Shown here: positions 27,199 through 36,902 of the stretch, in pieces
Position numbering within the stretch: position 1 is the first letter of the stretch
How the letters are laid out: each line of letters starts with the position of its first letter
From: Nodularia sp. NIES-3585
Lineage (GTDB): Bacteria; Cyanobacteriota; Cyanobacteriia; Cyanobacteriales; Nostocaceae
Assembly: GCF_002218065.1 (NCBI RefSeq)
Contig: NZ_BDUB01000001.1
Location: 2,699,270 to 2,763,269, forward strand
Length of the DNA: 64,000 bases
Direction: 5' to 3'
The notes under the pieces: generated by a model
The model's input: only the letters and a program-made list of their open reading frames with translations
Databases searched by the model: none
Told to the model about the DNA's origin: nothing
Position numbers and translations under genes: made by a program

Positions 27199-27241
27199 GT
27201 CACCACACAGTGACAATGTATCATAGTCACCAAGTAGTGAC
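27199..27241. promoter_or_regulatory. Paired TetR operator palindromes
   Basis: Two copies of GTCAC-N6-GTGAC, at 27199-27214 and 27226-27241, 27 bp centre to centre, in the divergent region between the thioesterase and the TetR gene. Their position fits autoregulation and control of the thioesterase. Confidence 0.75.
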
Positions 27242-27260
27242 AAGGAGATCAGGAAAATTT

Positions 27261-27872
27261 ATGGCGCGAGACAAAGAAGAAACGAAAACAAGAATTCTGG
27301 CAGCAGTTGGTAAACTCTTGGCAGAATCAGGCTTTACGCAACTAGGGATAAATGCGATCGCTCGTGAAGCTGGAGTTGATAAAGTCTTGATTTATCGTTA
27401 TTTTGAGAATCTGCCCTCGCTGCTACAAACCTTTGGCAAGGAAGGTAACTACTGGCTTACGGTTGAAGAATTAATTGGGGATGAAACTGTCGTCGATGCT
27501 GAATCGCTGGCTGACTGGATGGCATTGTTACTGACAAGATTTATGCATGACTTGCAAGAACGACCCATCACCCAAGAAATTATGCGCTGGGAATTACTCG
27601 AAGCCAATAAGTTAACCCATGAGTTGGCAACAGTGCGGAATCAGATGGCTATTGAGAGTTTAAAATTTCTCAACCAGAAGTATTCCTTTCCTCCAGATAA
27701 AGATATCCCTGCTATCAGTGCAGTGTTGATTGCTGGAATTGTTTATCTGGTGATGCGAACCAAAGTCAGCGATACATTCTTAGGAATTGATTTTAGTTCA
27801 CCGACAGGATGGGAACGAATTGAAAGGGCGATCGCCTCTCTAGTTCAGACAATTGGGGAGAATGATGGGTGA
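27261..27872 (+). CDS. TetR/AcrR family transcriptional regulator
   Basis: 203 residues from ATG 27261, preceded by AGGAGATCAGG; an upstream in-frame start at 27210 would lie inside an operator palindrome and adds no conserved residues. N-terminal HTH is TQLGINAIAREAGVDKVLIY followed by RYFENLPSLL. The C-terminal ligand domain is helical with a hydrophobic stretch ISAVLIAGIVYLVM. Inferred ligand: an acyl compound related to the thioesterase substrate. Confidence 0.88.
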   Translation: MARDKEETKTRILAAVGKLLAESGFTQLGINAIAREAGVDKVLIYRYFENLPSLLQTFGKEGNYWLTVEELIGDETVVDAESLADWMALLLTRFMHDLQERPITQEIMRWELLEANKLTHELATVRNQMAIESLKFLNQKYSFPPDKDIPAISAVLIAGIVYLVMRTKVSDTFLGIDFSSPTGWERIERAIASLVQTIGENDG

Positions 27873-28039
27873 TCAAGGTATTTTCCAATTTTCACCCACA
27901 AACTTTGGTAAACAAACATAAAAATCAGCGTCTCGTTTTTTGGTCAACGATATTCCCTCACCCAGATCATATATAGGAACCGCCAAGGAGGTTAAGACAT
28001 AAACGGATAATCAAACTTAGACACCAAAAGGGTTTTAAC

Positions 28040-28085
28040 ACACTCCCCACTCCCCACTCCCCACTCCCTACTCCCTACTCCCCAG
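28040..28085. repeat. Heptamer tandem repeat (ACTCCCC/ACTCCCT)
   Basis: About six heptamers of ACTCCCC or ACTCCCT in a row. A related block is at 47187-47250. The 223 bp from 27873 to 28095 hold no gene. Confidence 0.85.
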
Positions 28086-28095
28086 CTATAAATAC

Positions 28096-28245
28096 TTATG
28101 GCATGGGGTGAAAGAGAAGGTCAGGGAAAATGTAATTAAAAATTGCCCAAGTAGAGAAAGCAACTATAACGGCAAAAACTGCAAGCACAGGTGCGGTGGA
28201 AAGATACTGAAGAAAATATTCTTTTTGATTATTTTGTTTGGGCAT
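28096..28245 (-). CDS. psaJ: Photosystem I subunit IX-like protein (PsaJ)
   Basis: 49 residues: an N-terminal polar stretch, EYFLQYLSTAPVLAVFAVIV, one membrane helix, and the C-terminus NYIFPDLLFHPMP. The STAPV and FPDLLFHP motifs are diagnostic for PsaJ, which sits beside PsaF in photosystem I and binds carotenoid and chlorophyll. The helix is divergent and psaF is not adjacent, unlike the usual psaFJ operon, so this is likely an extra copy. AAGGAGG lies about 15 bases before the ATG. Confidence 0.85.
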   Translation of the reverse strand: MPKQNNQKEYFLQYLSTAPVLAVFAVIVAFSTWAIFNYIFPDLLFHPMP

Positions 28246-28467
28246 AAAATTATTTTTTATCCTCCTTAACCAAATGATAATATTCTAAAAAAATATATTA
28301 ACTATAAATCTAGCTGAAGTAACATTAATATAATTCACATTTATTCCTATATATATAGTCCATTGGATAGCAAAAACACATAAAAACTTAGTGCCAAATA
28401 GTAACTTATTTTGAGTTAAATTAGAAGATGAAAGCTTAAATTGAGTTCTTTTATAAATATTATCAAA

Positions 28468-29343
28468 ATGAAGTTTAGCGACTGGGCTACTAGAGTATTA
28501 CTGATTTCGCTGATGTTAACAACACTGATTGCGGCTTTGTTGGTGGGAAGAATACAAAGTAATCAAATAAGTTCTCATAGCGAAATTGCTGATATAATCA
28601 CAGATTGGAGTCAATATCCACAGGCAGAGTTACAATCAGCAAATAGCCCAGAGGATGAATCACCAGAAGTTTTACCCTCACCTTCAGTCACCAGCAATCA
28701 AAGTTCTGGGAGATACGAAACGACAGAAGCTTTCGCCAAGTACACACCAACCTATGAAATCGCCGCAGTACACCCCAGCAACTATGGAGAGCGATATTTT
28801 CAAGACGTTAATGGTTTATCTTTGAACAATCAAGCAATTGTTGTTCTTCATGAAACCGGCGATTCTGCTTCTAGTGCCGTTAATTTTTTTCAAACACCCC
28901 ATGAAGATGATAGTGTGCAAGCAAGTTATCATGCTTTAATTAAGCTAGATGGGACAATAATTTATTTAGTCCCCCCAGATAAACGAGCTTATGGGGCAGC
29001 TAATTCGGTTTTTGAGAGTCCCAATGGTGTTGAAACTGTAACAACTAATCCTAATTTAGCCTCGTCTGTAAATAATTTTGCTTATCATGTTTCTTTGGAA
29101 ACACCACCAGACGGTCGGGGAAATAATTTTCTCAAGTCTCATAGCGGTTATACGCAGCTGCAATACAATTCCTTAGCCTGGTTAATTGCTCAAAGTCAAG
29201 TTCCAGACTATCGCATCACCACCCATCACGCCGTAGACCGTTCTGGTCAAAAAATTGACCCTATCAGTTTTGATGGTAATAAATTTTTACGCTTACTTCA
29301 TAGCTATCGTCAGATTAGTCCCACCTATCAAGCTCAAAATTAA
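28468..29343 (+). CDS. N-acetylmuramoyl-L-alanine amidase (Amidase_2)
   Basis: 291 residues from the ATG at 28468; a TTG at 28441 would add nine residues. One N-terminal signal-anchor (RVLLISLMLTTLIAALLVG), a variable linker, then the zinc amidase fold: AIVVLHETGDSASSAVNFFQ with the first metal His, SYHALIKLDGTIIYLVP, AYHVSLETPPDGRG, and TTHHAVDRSGQKIDPI with the second His and Asp. It cleaves the lactyl-peptide bond of peptidoglycan in the periplasm. Both start codons have weak ribosome-binding sites. Confidence 0.87.
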   Translation: MKFSDWATRVLLISLMLTTLIAALLVGRIQSNQISSHSEIADIITDWSQYPQAELQSANSPEDESPEVLPSPSVTSNQSSGRYETTEAFAKYTPTYEIAAVHPSNYGERYFQDVNGLSLNNQAIVVLHETGDSASSAVNFFQTPHEDDSVQASYHALIKLDGTIIYLVPPDKRAYGAANSVFESPNGVETVTTNPNLASSVNNFAYHVSLETPPDGRGNNFLKSHSGYTQLQYNSLAWLIAQSQVPDYRITTHHAVDRSGQKIDPISFDGNKFLRLLHSYRQISPTYQAQN

Positions 29344-29364
29344 AAGTGCTTTTTTCCCACCCGT

Positions 29365-29394
29365 TGTAGAGACGTTCCATGGAACGTCTCTACA
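29365..29394. repeat. Dispersed palindromic repeat, copy 2 (perfect, 30 bp)
   Basis: Half-site TGTAGAGACGTTCCA followed directly by its exact reverse complement. It lies between the convergent amidase and ribBA genes and may act as a bidirectional terminator, though a T-run is only present on one side (TTTTTT before the left arm). Confidence 0.9.
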
Positions 29395-29426
29395 TTCTTT
29401 GTCTGAGATTTAAATCATTGAAAAGC

Positions 29427-31205
29427 TTATTGTCTAGGCTTTGTAAAGCTATAAATTTGCTGAGTTTCCAAGCGATCGCATATCGTAGAAGGTACAATAT
29501 CCAAAGAAAAATTCTGTCTATCTAGTTTAACTTGTAAGTTACTCAAAGGGTCGCTACCAGGAGAAATCAGAAATTCTAGTTTCTCAATATAAGGCAAAGT
29601 TACCAGATGGTCGAGAATTTGGAAAATTGCTTGTAGGTAAGGATGACCATTCTGTTTATACCAATCACTATCAGCAACATTTGCTTGATCAAAACCCAAG
29701 TGTACTGTTAATGATGGTTGAGCAAATAACGCCAACCCTAACGGACGAGCTTCTTCTTGTAATAGTAAATGACTATTTTTAGCTAAATGCCGCAGTTTGT
29801 CTAAGCGTTCATAGCGTTGAGTGACTAATTCCGGGTCATCTTGCCAGTTAATTGCTACTGTGACTAAGTAAGTCTGTAACAGCATATGACCCAGCTTTTG
29901 GGCTTTGGTGGCCAAATAATATGAATTGTAGTCGTTAGCTTCAATCAACAACGGTAAGCGGTCAACTACTTCCAACCCGTAGCCCTTGAGTCCAGCAATT
30001 TTACGAGGATTATTAGTAATCAGGCGAATCTTTTTTACACCCAAATCCATGAGCATTTGCGCCCCCATACCATAATCGCGCAAGTCTGCTGGAAATCCTA
30101 AGCGCTCGTTAGCTTCGACTGTATCCAGTCCCATATCCTGTAAAGAATAGGCTTTGAGTTTATTAATTAAGCCGATTCCCCGCCCTTCTTGACGCAGATA
30201 CACTACGACACCTTGACCAGCGGCTTCAATCATTTTTAATGCTGCTACGAGCTGCATTCGACAGTCGCAGCGCAAAGAACCCAAAGCGTCACCAGTTAAA
30301 CATTCGGAATGCATCCGCACCATGACTGCCTCATCTCCGAAATTAGCGGGATCACCCTTGACAATAGCAACGTGTTCTGTATTATCCAGAGTATGGCGGT
30401 AGGCGTAAATATCAAACTGACCGAATTGGCTGGGTAGCTTGGTTACTACCTCACGATATACTAAGCGATCGTGTTGCAGACGATAACTAATTAAGTCGGC
30501 AATACTAATAATTTTAAGCTGATGATGTTGAGCATAATCCATTAATTGGGGTAACCGCGCCATGGAACCATTAGGGTTTTGAATTTCACAAATTACCCCA
30601 GCTGGATATAGCCCTGCTAGTCGAGATAAATCAACAGCAGCTTCGGTATGTCCGGCGCGTTTAAGTACGCCTCCCAATTTGGCGCGAATCGGGAAAATAT
30701 GACCAGGACGACGTAAATCTGTCGGTTTTGTCTCTGGGTTGAGGGTAACTTGAATAGTGCGGGCGCGGTCTTCGGCGGAAATGCCAGTAGAAACACCCAA
30801 CTCAGGGCCAGCATCAATACTAACTGTAAATGCAGTTTGGTTAGTATCGGTGATGTTAGTCACCATTAATGGTAAATCTAATTCATCCAAGCGATCGCCT
30901 GTCATAGCCAGACAAATCAGCCCTCTGGCTTCCACCGCCATGAAATTAATCATATCCGGTGTAGCAAATTGGGCAGCACAAATCAGATCGCCTTCATTTT
31001 CTCTATTTTCATCATCTACCACCACAATGACACGACCTGCTTTTAAGTCTGCCAAAGCAGCATCAATAGAATCAAATTTAAAGGCTGGAGTTGAGGAGGC
31101 AGCACTATCAGTTTTTTCCCCTACGGTCGGAGTTACACCCGTGCGGGTGTCTTCCCCATTCAAGGGAGTAGAATCAGACTGTCGTGTAGGCTTAGGCTTT
31201 GACAC
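29427..31205 (-). CDS. ribBA: Bifunctional riboflavin biosynthesis protein RibBA
   Basis: 592 residues. After a ~45-residue polar extension, the 3,4-dihydroxy-2-butanone-4-phosphate synthase domain runs from IDAALADLKAGRVIVVVDD with ENRENEGDL; the GTP cyclohydrolase II domain has zinc cysteines in ECLTGDALGSLRCDCRMQL and RQEGRGIGL. About 150 extra residues follow, a cyanobacterial extension of unknown role. The enzyme makes both precursors of lumazine. The start at 31205 is GTG; later starts are possible. Confidence 0.95.
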   Translation of the reverse strand: MSKPKPTRQSDSTPLNGEDTRTGVTPTVGEKTDSAASSTPAFKFDSIDAALADLKAGRVIVVVDDENRENEGDLICAAQFATPDMINFMAVEARGLICLAMTGDRLDELDLPLMVTNITDTNQTAFTVSIDAGPELGVSTGISAEDRARTIQVTLNPETKPTDLRRPGHIFPIRAKLGGVLKRAGHTEAAVDLSRLAGLYPAGVICEIQNPNGSMARLPQLMDYAQHHQLKIISIADLISYRLQHDRLVYREVVTKLPSQFGQFDIYAYRHTLDNTEHVAIVKGDPANFGDEAVMVRMHSECLTGDALGSLRCDCRMQLVAALKMIEAAGQGVVVYLRQEGRGIGLINKLKAYSLQDMGLDTVEANERLGFPADLRDYGMGAQMLMDLGVKKIRLITNNPRKIAGLKGYGLEVVDRLPLLIEANDYNSYYLATKAQKLGHMLLQTYLVTVAINWQDDPELVTQRYERLDKLRHLAKNSHLLLQEEARPLGLALFAQPSLTVHLGFDQANVADSDWYKQNGHPYLQAIFQILDHLVTLPYIEKLEFLISPGSDPLSNLQVKLDRQNFSLDIVPSTICDRLETQQIYSFTKPRQ

Positions 31206-31535
31206 AGAAAATTTCCAGCTAGCAAAAGTAAATTTTTTTTACAATTTCTTATTTTAAATTGTAGCTCGTTTATCTAGCAGAGAAGTAGAATATCATTGAT
31301 TTGATGACTTGACAAAAATTCTGTAGCTAAAATTACTGGATTTGCAATTGTAAACACTGAAAGGATCAAATAGCCGACAAATTGGAAATTTGGGCTAGTG
31401 AGAGTGTAGAATTTTGCCACAACCCAAGGCAGAGCCAAGACATTGCATTGGGGATTACTAGTGTATTGTGCGCTTGGTATCTTGTAGCTGATATTTGATC
31501 ATTGACAACCAAAAACGGATAAGGATTTCATAATT

Positions 31536-32594
31536 ATGGGTGATTTTAGACGCGTACCAGTTGGAATTGTTGGCGCGTCAGGCTATGGCGGGGTACAACT
31601 AGTTAGGTTACTGATGGAACATCCAGAAGTTGAACTAGTGTATTTAGGCGGTGAGAGTAGTGCAGGTAAATCCTTTGGAGACCTGTACCCCCATCTAGCT
31701 CATCTAGTTAACTTGCCAATAGAAGCAGTAGATGCAGAAGTAATTGCTCACCGTTGTGAAGTAGTATTTCTCTCGCTACCAAATGGTCTGGCTTGCCAAA
31801 TTGCCCCGATTTTGTGTGAAAAAGGATGTAAAGTCCTCGATTTGAGTGCCGACTATCGATTCAGCGATTTGACAACTTACACTAATTGGTATGGTACTCC
31901 CAGAAGCGATCGCACCACCGCCGCCACAGCAGTATATGGTTTACCAGAACTTTACCGCGATCGCATTGCCGAAGCCCAGTTAGTTGGCTGTGCTGGTTGC
32001 TACCCCACCGCCAGCCTCTTAGCCCTTTCACCACTGCTCAAACAAGGCTTAATCGTTCCAGAAACCGCCATTATCGATGCCAAATCCGGCACATCAGGCG
32101 GCGGAAGACAAGGCAAAGTCAACTTATTACTAGCTGAGGCTGATAACTCATTAGGAGCATACGGAGTTAGTCGTCACCGTCACACCCCAGAAATTGAACA
32201 GATTTGTAGTGATTTAGCAGGTCACGAAGTCACAGTTCAATTTACCCCTCATCTCGTCCCCATGGTGCGGGGAATTTTAGCCACAGTATATGCCACACTC
32301 CGCGATCCCGGATTAGTGCGAGATGACTTAATTACCATTTTTTCAGCCTTCTATCGTCACGCCCCTTGGGTGAGAATCTGCGAAAGTGGCATTTATCCTC
32401 AAACCAAGTGGGCGTGTGGTAGCAATCTTTGTTACATCGGCTTAGAAGTAGACCCGCGCACAGGTCGAGTCATAGTCATGTCAGCCATTGACAACCTCAT
32501 TAAAGGACAAGCAGGCCAAGCAATACAATGTTTGAACCTGATGATGGGCTGGGATGAAACCTTGGGGTTGCCCAAATTAGGATTTTATCCATAA
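31536..32594 (+). CDS. argC: N-acetyl-gamma-glutamyl-phosphate reductase
   Basis: 352 residues. NADP-binding [17 protein letters not shown] at the N-terminus, active-site cysteine in [16 protein letters not shown] and HRHTPEIEQ near residue 210 mark ArgC, third step of arginine synthesis. AAGGATTTC lies before the ATG. The 330-bp gap to divergent ribBA holds no gene that I can see. Confidence 0.96.
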   Translation: MGDFRRVPVGIVGASGYGGVQLVRLLMEHPEVELVYLGGESSAGKSFGDLYPHLAHLVNLPIEAVDAEVIAHRCEVVFLSLPNGLACQIAPILCEKGCKVLDLSADYRFSDLTTYTNWYGTPRSDRTTAATAVYGLPELYRDRIAEAQLVGCAGCYPTASLLALSPLLKQGLIVPETAIIDAKSGTSGGGRQGKVNLLLAEADNSLGAYGVSRHRHTPEIEQICSDLAGHEVTVQFTPHLVPMVRGILATVYATLRDPGLVRDDLITIFSAFYRHAPWVRICESGIYPQTKWACGSNLCYIGLEVDPRTGRVIVMSAIDNLIKGQAGQAIQCLNLMMGWDETLGLPKLGFYP

Positions 32595-32605
32595 TCGGGG
32601 AAATC

Positions 32606-32676
32606 AATTTTGGATTTTGGATTTGCGATTTTAGATTATGGTTCAATCCAAAATCTAAAATCTAAAATCTAAAATT
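32606..32676. repeat. Inverted heptamer repeat between argC and eno
   Basis: Left arm with AATTTTGGATTTTGGATTT and GATTTTAGATT, right arm with AATCCAAAATCTAAAATC and further TAAAATC heptamers. It separates the convergent genes argC and eno and can form a long hairpin, a plausible shared terminator. Confidence 0.75.
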
Positions 32677-32684
32677 CCTACTCC

Positions 32685-34025
<1,341 letters not shown>

Positions 34026-34176
34026 TTAGTCTTAACCCAATCGTTAGTTTATGTGTTTCCGGGGCTAAATCGCCTGAGATTAAAGAAGATTTCCAATAGC
34101 GAACGCTGGAAGTTGATTTACTGGGTAAGAAGTAAAACATAGCTGAATATGAGCTACATCTGCTATAAAAGCTATT

Positions 34177-34215
34177 TACGTTATAATTTGCTTAAAAACC
34201 AAGAGATTATTTATG
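34177..34215 (+). promoter_or_regulatory. Shared 39-nt toxin-antitoxin leader, copy A
   Basis: Contains the -10-like TATAAT in GTTATAATTTGCTTAAAAA and ends at the ATG. 37 of 39 bases match 34928-34966, and a looser copy is at 35378-35416; each ends exactly at an antitoxin start codon. Confidence 0.7.
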
Positions 34216-34527
34216 AATACAGTAGTAATTAATAATCATATTGAAATTACGCCAGGGATATGTGGTGGCAAACCTCGCATTGCTGGACATCGAATTAAAG
34301 TACAAAATATCGTCTTATGGTATGAACGAATGGGAATGTCACCCGATGAAATTGTTTATCACTATCCCAGTATTAGTTTAGCTGATGTTCATGCAGCATT
34401 AGCTTATTATTATGATAATATTGAAGAAATTAGAAAAGATATAGAAGACGATGAAGTATTTGCTAGAGAGATGAAAGCTAAAATGCCTTCTTTAGTGCAG
34501 CAAAAACTTCAAAAAAGTCATGGCTAG
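34213..34527 (+). CDS. DUF433 antitoxin
   Basis: 104 residues. ITPGICGGKPRIAGHRIKV and SPDEIVYHYPSISLADVHAA are the DUF433 hallmark, a VapB-like helix-turn-helix antitoxin family. It overlaps the next gene by 8 bases. The leader is nearly identical to that of the HicB-type gene downstream. Confidence 0.88.
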   Translation: MNTVVINNHIEITPGICGGKPRIAGHRIKVQNIVLWYERMGMSPDEIVYHYPSISLADVHAALAYYYDNIEEIRKDIEDDEVFAREMKAKMPSLVQQKLQKSHG

Positions 34528-34855
34528 AGAAATTAAATTTCATTTAGATGAAAATGTCAGTAATGCGATCGCTAATGGACTTCGTAAAAGAGACATTGAT
34601 GTAACAACGACTTCAGAGCAAGGGCTGATTTCTGTATCTGATCAAGTTCAGTTAGAATTTTATTTTTCTCAAGGAAGAGTTATTTTTACTCAGGATACAG
34701 ATTTTTTGCGATTAGATCAATCCAATATAAACCATCTAGGGATTGTTTATTGTCCTCAACAGACTAAATCTATTGGACAAATCATTCAGGGCTTAGTATT
34801 AATTTGGGAGTTACTAGAACCTGAAGAAATGTTGGGACATATTGAATATTTATGA
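34520..34855 (+). CDS. DUF5615 PIN-like toxin
   Basis: 111 residues. FHLDENVSNAIANGLRKRDI with the first acidic residues, VIFTQDTDFLRLD with the central Asp pair, and HLGIVYCPQQ are typical of PIN-like DUF5615 putative RNases that pair with DUF433. Overlaps the antitoxin by 8 bases. Confidence 0.87.
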   Translation: MAREIKFHLDENVSNAIANGLRKRDIDVTTTSEQGLISVSDQVQLEFYFSQGRVIFTQDTDFLRLDQSNINHLGIVYCPQQTKSIGQIIQGLVLIWELLEPEEMLGHIEYL

Positions 34856-34865
34856 ATAAAAATAA

Positions 34866-34928
34866 AAGGCGATCGCTATTATAAAGTTAAGGTGGCTAGA
34901 GAGCGATCGCTATAGGTCAATAGTCAAT
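34866..34928. repeat. 63-bp direct repeat, left copy
   Basis: Matches 35923-35985 at about 58 of 63 positions. Each copy has inward HIP1-based arms GGCGATCGCT ... AGCGATCGC. Together they flank the HicBA-like and RelBE-like modules. Confidence 0.88.
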
Positions 34929-34966
34929 ACGTTATAATTTGCTTAAAAACCGCGAGATTATTTATG
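34928..34966 (+). promoter_or_regulatory. Shared 39-nt toxin-antitoxin leader, copy B
   Basis: Differs from copy A at two bases only; TATAAT box and identical spacing to the ATG of the HicB-like gene. It begins at the end of the 63-bp repeat. Confidence 0.7.
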
Positions 34967-35173
34967 AACAAAGAAAGTATTACAGCCATAATTCATCCGG
35001 GTGATGATTTTGGTTATGTTGTTGAGTGTGTAGAAATTTCTGTTGTTACTCAAGGGGATAGTTTGGATGAAGTTGTAAAAAATTGTACTGATGCAGTTTT
35101 TCTGCATTTGGAAGGGGAAAATCCCGAAGATTTTGGATTAATTGAGCATCCCGCTATTCGCTTTGTTTTTTAA
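34964..35173 (+). CDS. HicB-type antitoxin
   Basis: 69 residues; DDFGYVVECVEISVVTQGDS and LDEVVKNCTDAVFLHLEGE form the partial RNase-H fold of HicB antitoxins. No C-terminal DNA-binding domain is present, as in other short members. The toxin gene that follows is broken. Confidence 0.82.
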   Translation: MNKESITAIIHPGDDFGYVVECVEISVVTQGDSLDEVVKNCTDAVFLHLEGENPEDFGLIEHPAIRFVF

Positions 35174-35186
35174 CTCCAGCCGATTT

Positions 35187-35367
35187 ATGCCTAAGTTAAG
35201 AAGACTATCAGCACAGGAAGTTATTGATATTTTAAATCAATTTGGTTTTGAAATTATTAGCCATACCGAATCATAAACAGTTAGATTTAGGTACTTGTCG
35301 GGCAATTTATCGTCAAGCTAGTAAATATATTCCTGAATCAGATTTATATGCTCATTTTTATAAATAA
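35187..35367 (+). pseudogene. HicA-type toxin with internal deletion
   Basis: Starts MPKLRRLSAQEVIDILNQFG, a normal HicA N-terminus, then EIISHTES and a stop. Another frame continues IPNHKQLDLGTCRAIYRQAS and ends YAHFYK, the normal C-terminus. The segment between, which carries the catalytic His (GSHxK) of the dsRNA-binding fold, is missing with a frameshift. Confidence 0.82.
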
Positions 35368-35377
35368 GAGATATATT

Positions 35378-35416
35378 TATGTTATAGTTTGCTTGAAATT
35401 ATAGGGGTTATTTATG
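35378..35416 (+). promoter_or_regulatory. Shared 39-nt toxin-antitoxin leader, copy C (diverged)
   Basis: Same length and layout as copies A and B, with GTTATAGTTTGCTTGAAAT and TTATTT directly before the ATG. Conservation across three unrelated antitoxin genes suggests a common source. Confidence 0.55.
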
Positions 35417-35644
35417 AATACATTAGAAATTCGTCAACAAATTCAAGAATATGTTGATAAATTGTCACCAGAAATATTATTAGTTGCTGTTGATTTTTTG
35501 GCATATTTGGCAGATAGAGAAGATAACGATGCCACTGAAGAGTTATTGAAAATAAATGATTTTAAAGCAGATTTTGCTAAAGCGAAAAAAAATGTTGAAG
35601 AAGGCAAGGTAATTTCCGTTGAGCGACTTAAACGAAAATATTAA
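35414..35644 (+). CDS. RelB-like antitoxin
   Basis: 76 residues. The N-terminal helix EIRQQIQEYVDKLSPEILLV and acidic centre resemble small antitoxins paired with RelE-type toxins. The C-terminal half (FAKAKKNVEEGKVISVERLK) is helical. Overlaps the toxin by 26 bases. Confidence 0.75.
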   Translation: MNTLEIRQQIQEYVDKLSPEILLVAVDFLAYLADREDNDATEELLKINDFKADFAKAKKNVEEGKVISVERLKRKY

Positions 35645-35903
35645 TTATACCGTTGTTATTAGCATTGATGCTCAAGGGTTTTTTGAATCTGCTTCTGGTG
35701 CTTTACAAAAGAAATTAGACAGGTGTTTTGAGGTTTTAAAAATAGAGCCTCGTAATTATCCTAATATAAAAGCACTGAAAGGTGAATTGTCAGGTTATTA
35801 TCGTTATCGTGTGGGTGATTATGGAGTTATTTATGAAATTGATGATAATTTAAAGGAGATAACTATTCTGATGATTGCACATCGCCGTCGGGTTTATGAG
35901 TAA
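35619..35903 (+). CDS. RelE/ParE family toxin
   Basis: 94 residues using TTG 35619 as start. ALKGELSGYYRYRVGDYGVI and the C-terminal IAHRRRVYE are the RelE core and tail with catalytic Arg/Tyr residues, typical of ribosome-dependent mRNA interferases. The reading frame is intact, so of the three modules this and the DUF433/DUF5615 pair could be active. Confidence 0.87.
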   Translation: MSDLNENINYTVVISIDAQGFFESASGALQKKLDRCFEVLKIEPRNYPNIKALKGELSGYYRYRVGDYGVIYEIDDNLKEITILMIAHRRRVYE

Positions 35904-35922
35904 GAAATATCAGTGAATAATC

Positions 35923-35985
35923 AAGGCGATCGCTATTATAAAGTCAAAGTGGCTAGAGAGCGATCGCGATAAGTCAATATTCAAT
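35923..35985. repeat. 63-bp direct repeat, right copy
   Basis: See the left copy at 34866-34928. It closes the 1.1-kb segment with the HicBA-like and RelBE-like modules. Confidence 0.88.
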
Positions 35986-36136
35986 TTCTGGCTAATTACA
36001 ACTAATTTTTTCCAATTCCTAATAATTAGGCTTCCAGTAGCACCAAACATTTGAGCAGATAGAAGCACACCTAGATGCTGTTTACGTGTAAATCGCTGAT
36101 GAGATATAAAATAGAATAATTAAACAAAAGGTGAAT

Positions 36137-36571
36137 ATGCGATTACTACACACAATGCTACGAGTCGGCAACCTGGACAAGTCCTTGCAGTTTTACTGTG
36201 ATGTCCTGGGGATGAAATTATTGCGGAGAAAAGACTATCCAGGCGGGGAATTTACTTTGGCGTTTATCGGCTATGGTGACGAAAGTGATAATAGCGTTAT
36301 CGAATTAACTTATAACTGGGGAGTAGAAAAATACGACTTGGGTAATGGTTACGGTCATATTGCCCTTGGCGTTGATGATATTTATACCACCTGTGAACAC
36401 ATTAAAACGCTGGGCGGTAAAGTCACACGGGAACCAGGGCCAATGAAACATGGTTCTACAGTCATTGCCTTTGTTGAAGATCCAGATGGGTATAAAGTTG
36501 AACTGATTCAACTGAAAAATCAAAATTCAGCAGCAAAACAGGAATCAGCAGCAAAACTGGTAACCAAATAA
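36137..36571 (+). CDS. gloA: Lactoylglutathione lyase (glyoxalase I)
   Basis: 144 residues from ATG 36137, which has AAAGGTG just upstream; a GTG six bases earlier overlaps that site. Metal ligands fit His5 in RLLHTMLRV, Glu56 in VIELTYNWG, His74 in GYGHIALGV and Glu122 in YKVELIQ. It detoxifies methylglyoxal with glutathione. The last ~18 residues ([12 protein letters not shown]) are a low-complexity tail. Confidence 0.93.
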   Translation: MRLLHTMLRVGNLDKSLQFYCDVLGMKLLRRKDYPGGEFTLAFIGYGDESDNSVIELTYNWGVEKYDLGNGYGHIALGVDDIYTTCEHIKTLGGKVTREPGPMKHGSTVIAFVEDPDGYKVELIQLKNQNSAAKQESAAKLVTK

Positions 36572-36611
36572 GATATCTGAGCAAAATTAAAATACCTATA
36601 GTGACAAAGAT

Positions 36612-36641
36612 TGTAGAGACGTTCCATGGAACGTCTCTATA
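36612..36641. repeat. Dispersed palindromic repeat, copy 3
   Basis: As copy 2 except the final base pairs (TCTCTATA). It lies 40 bases after gloA. The remaining 260 bp to clpB show no gene. Confidence 0.88.
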
Positions 36642-36902
36642 CGGGTTCACTACAAATTACTCCACACAATCTGGCAAACTTACCGCATAACGGTATTTTC
36701 GTTTTAAATTAGAGATAGGGTTAATAGTTAAACTCTTACCAATTAAGAATCCCAAATTGCCACCGCAAATACACGCTGATATACATTGTTAATAGTTGGA
36801 TATTGTTTTAGGGGGTGGATACTGGAAAAATGATACTGATACGTCCTTCCCATCCTCATCCCAGCAACTTACCTGAAAATCCTAAATCTAAAATCCTTAA
36901 AA

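Noticed and set aside
30757-31257. 166-aa plus-strand frame opposite the ribBA start
   Set aside because: It lies wholly or mostly antisense to a conserved enzyme, has no recognised domain and low-complexity Ser/Ala composition.
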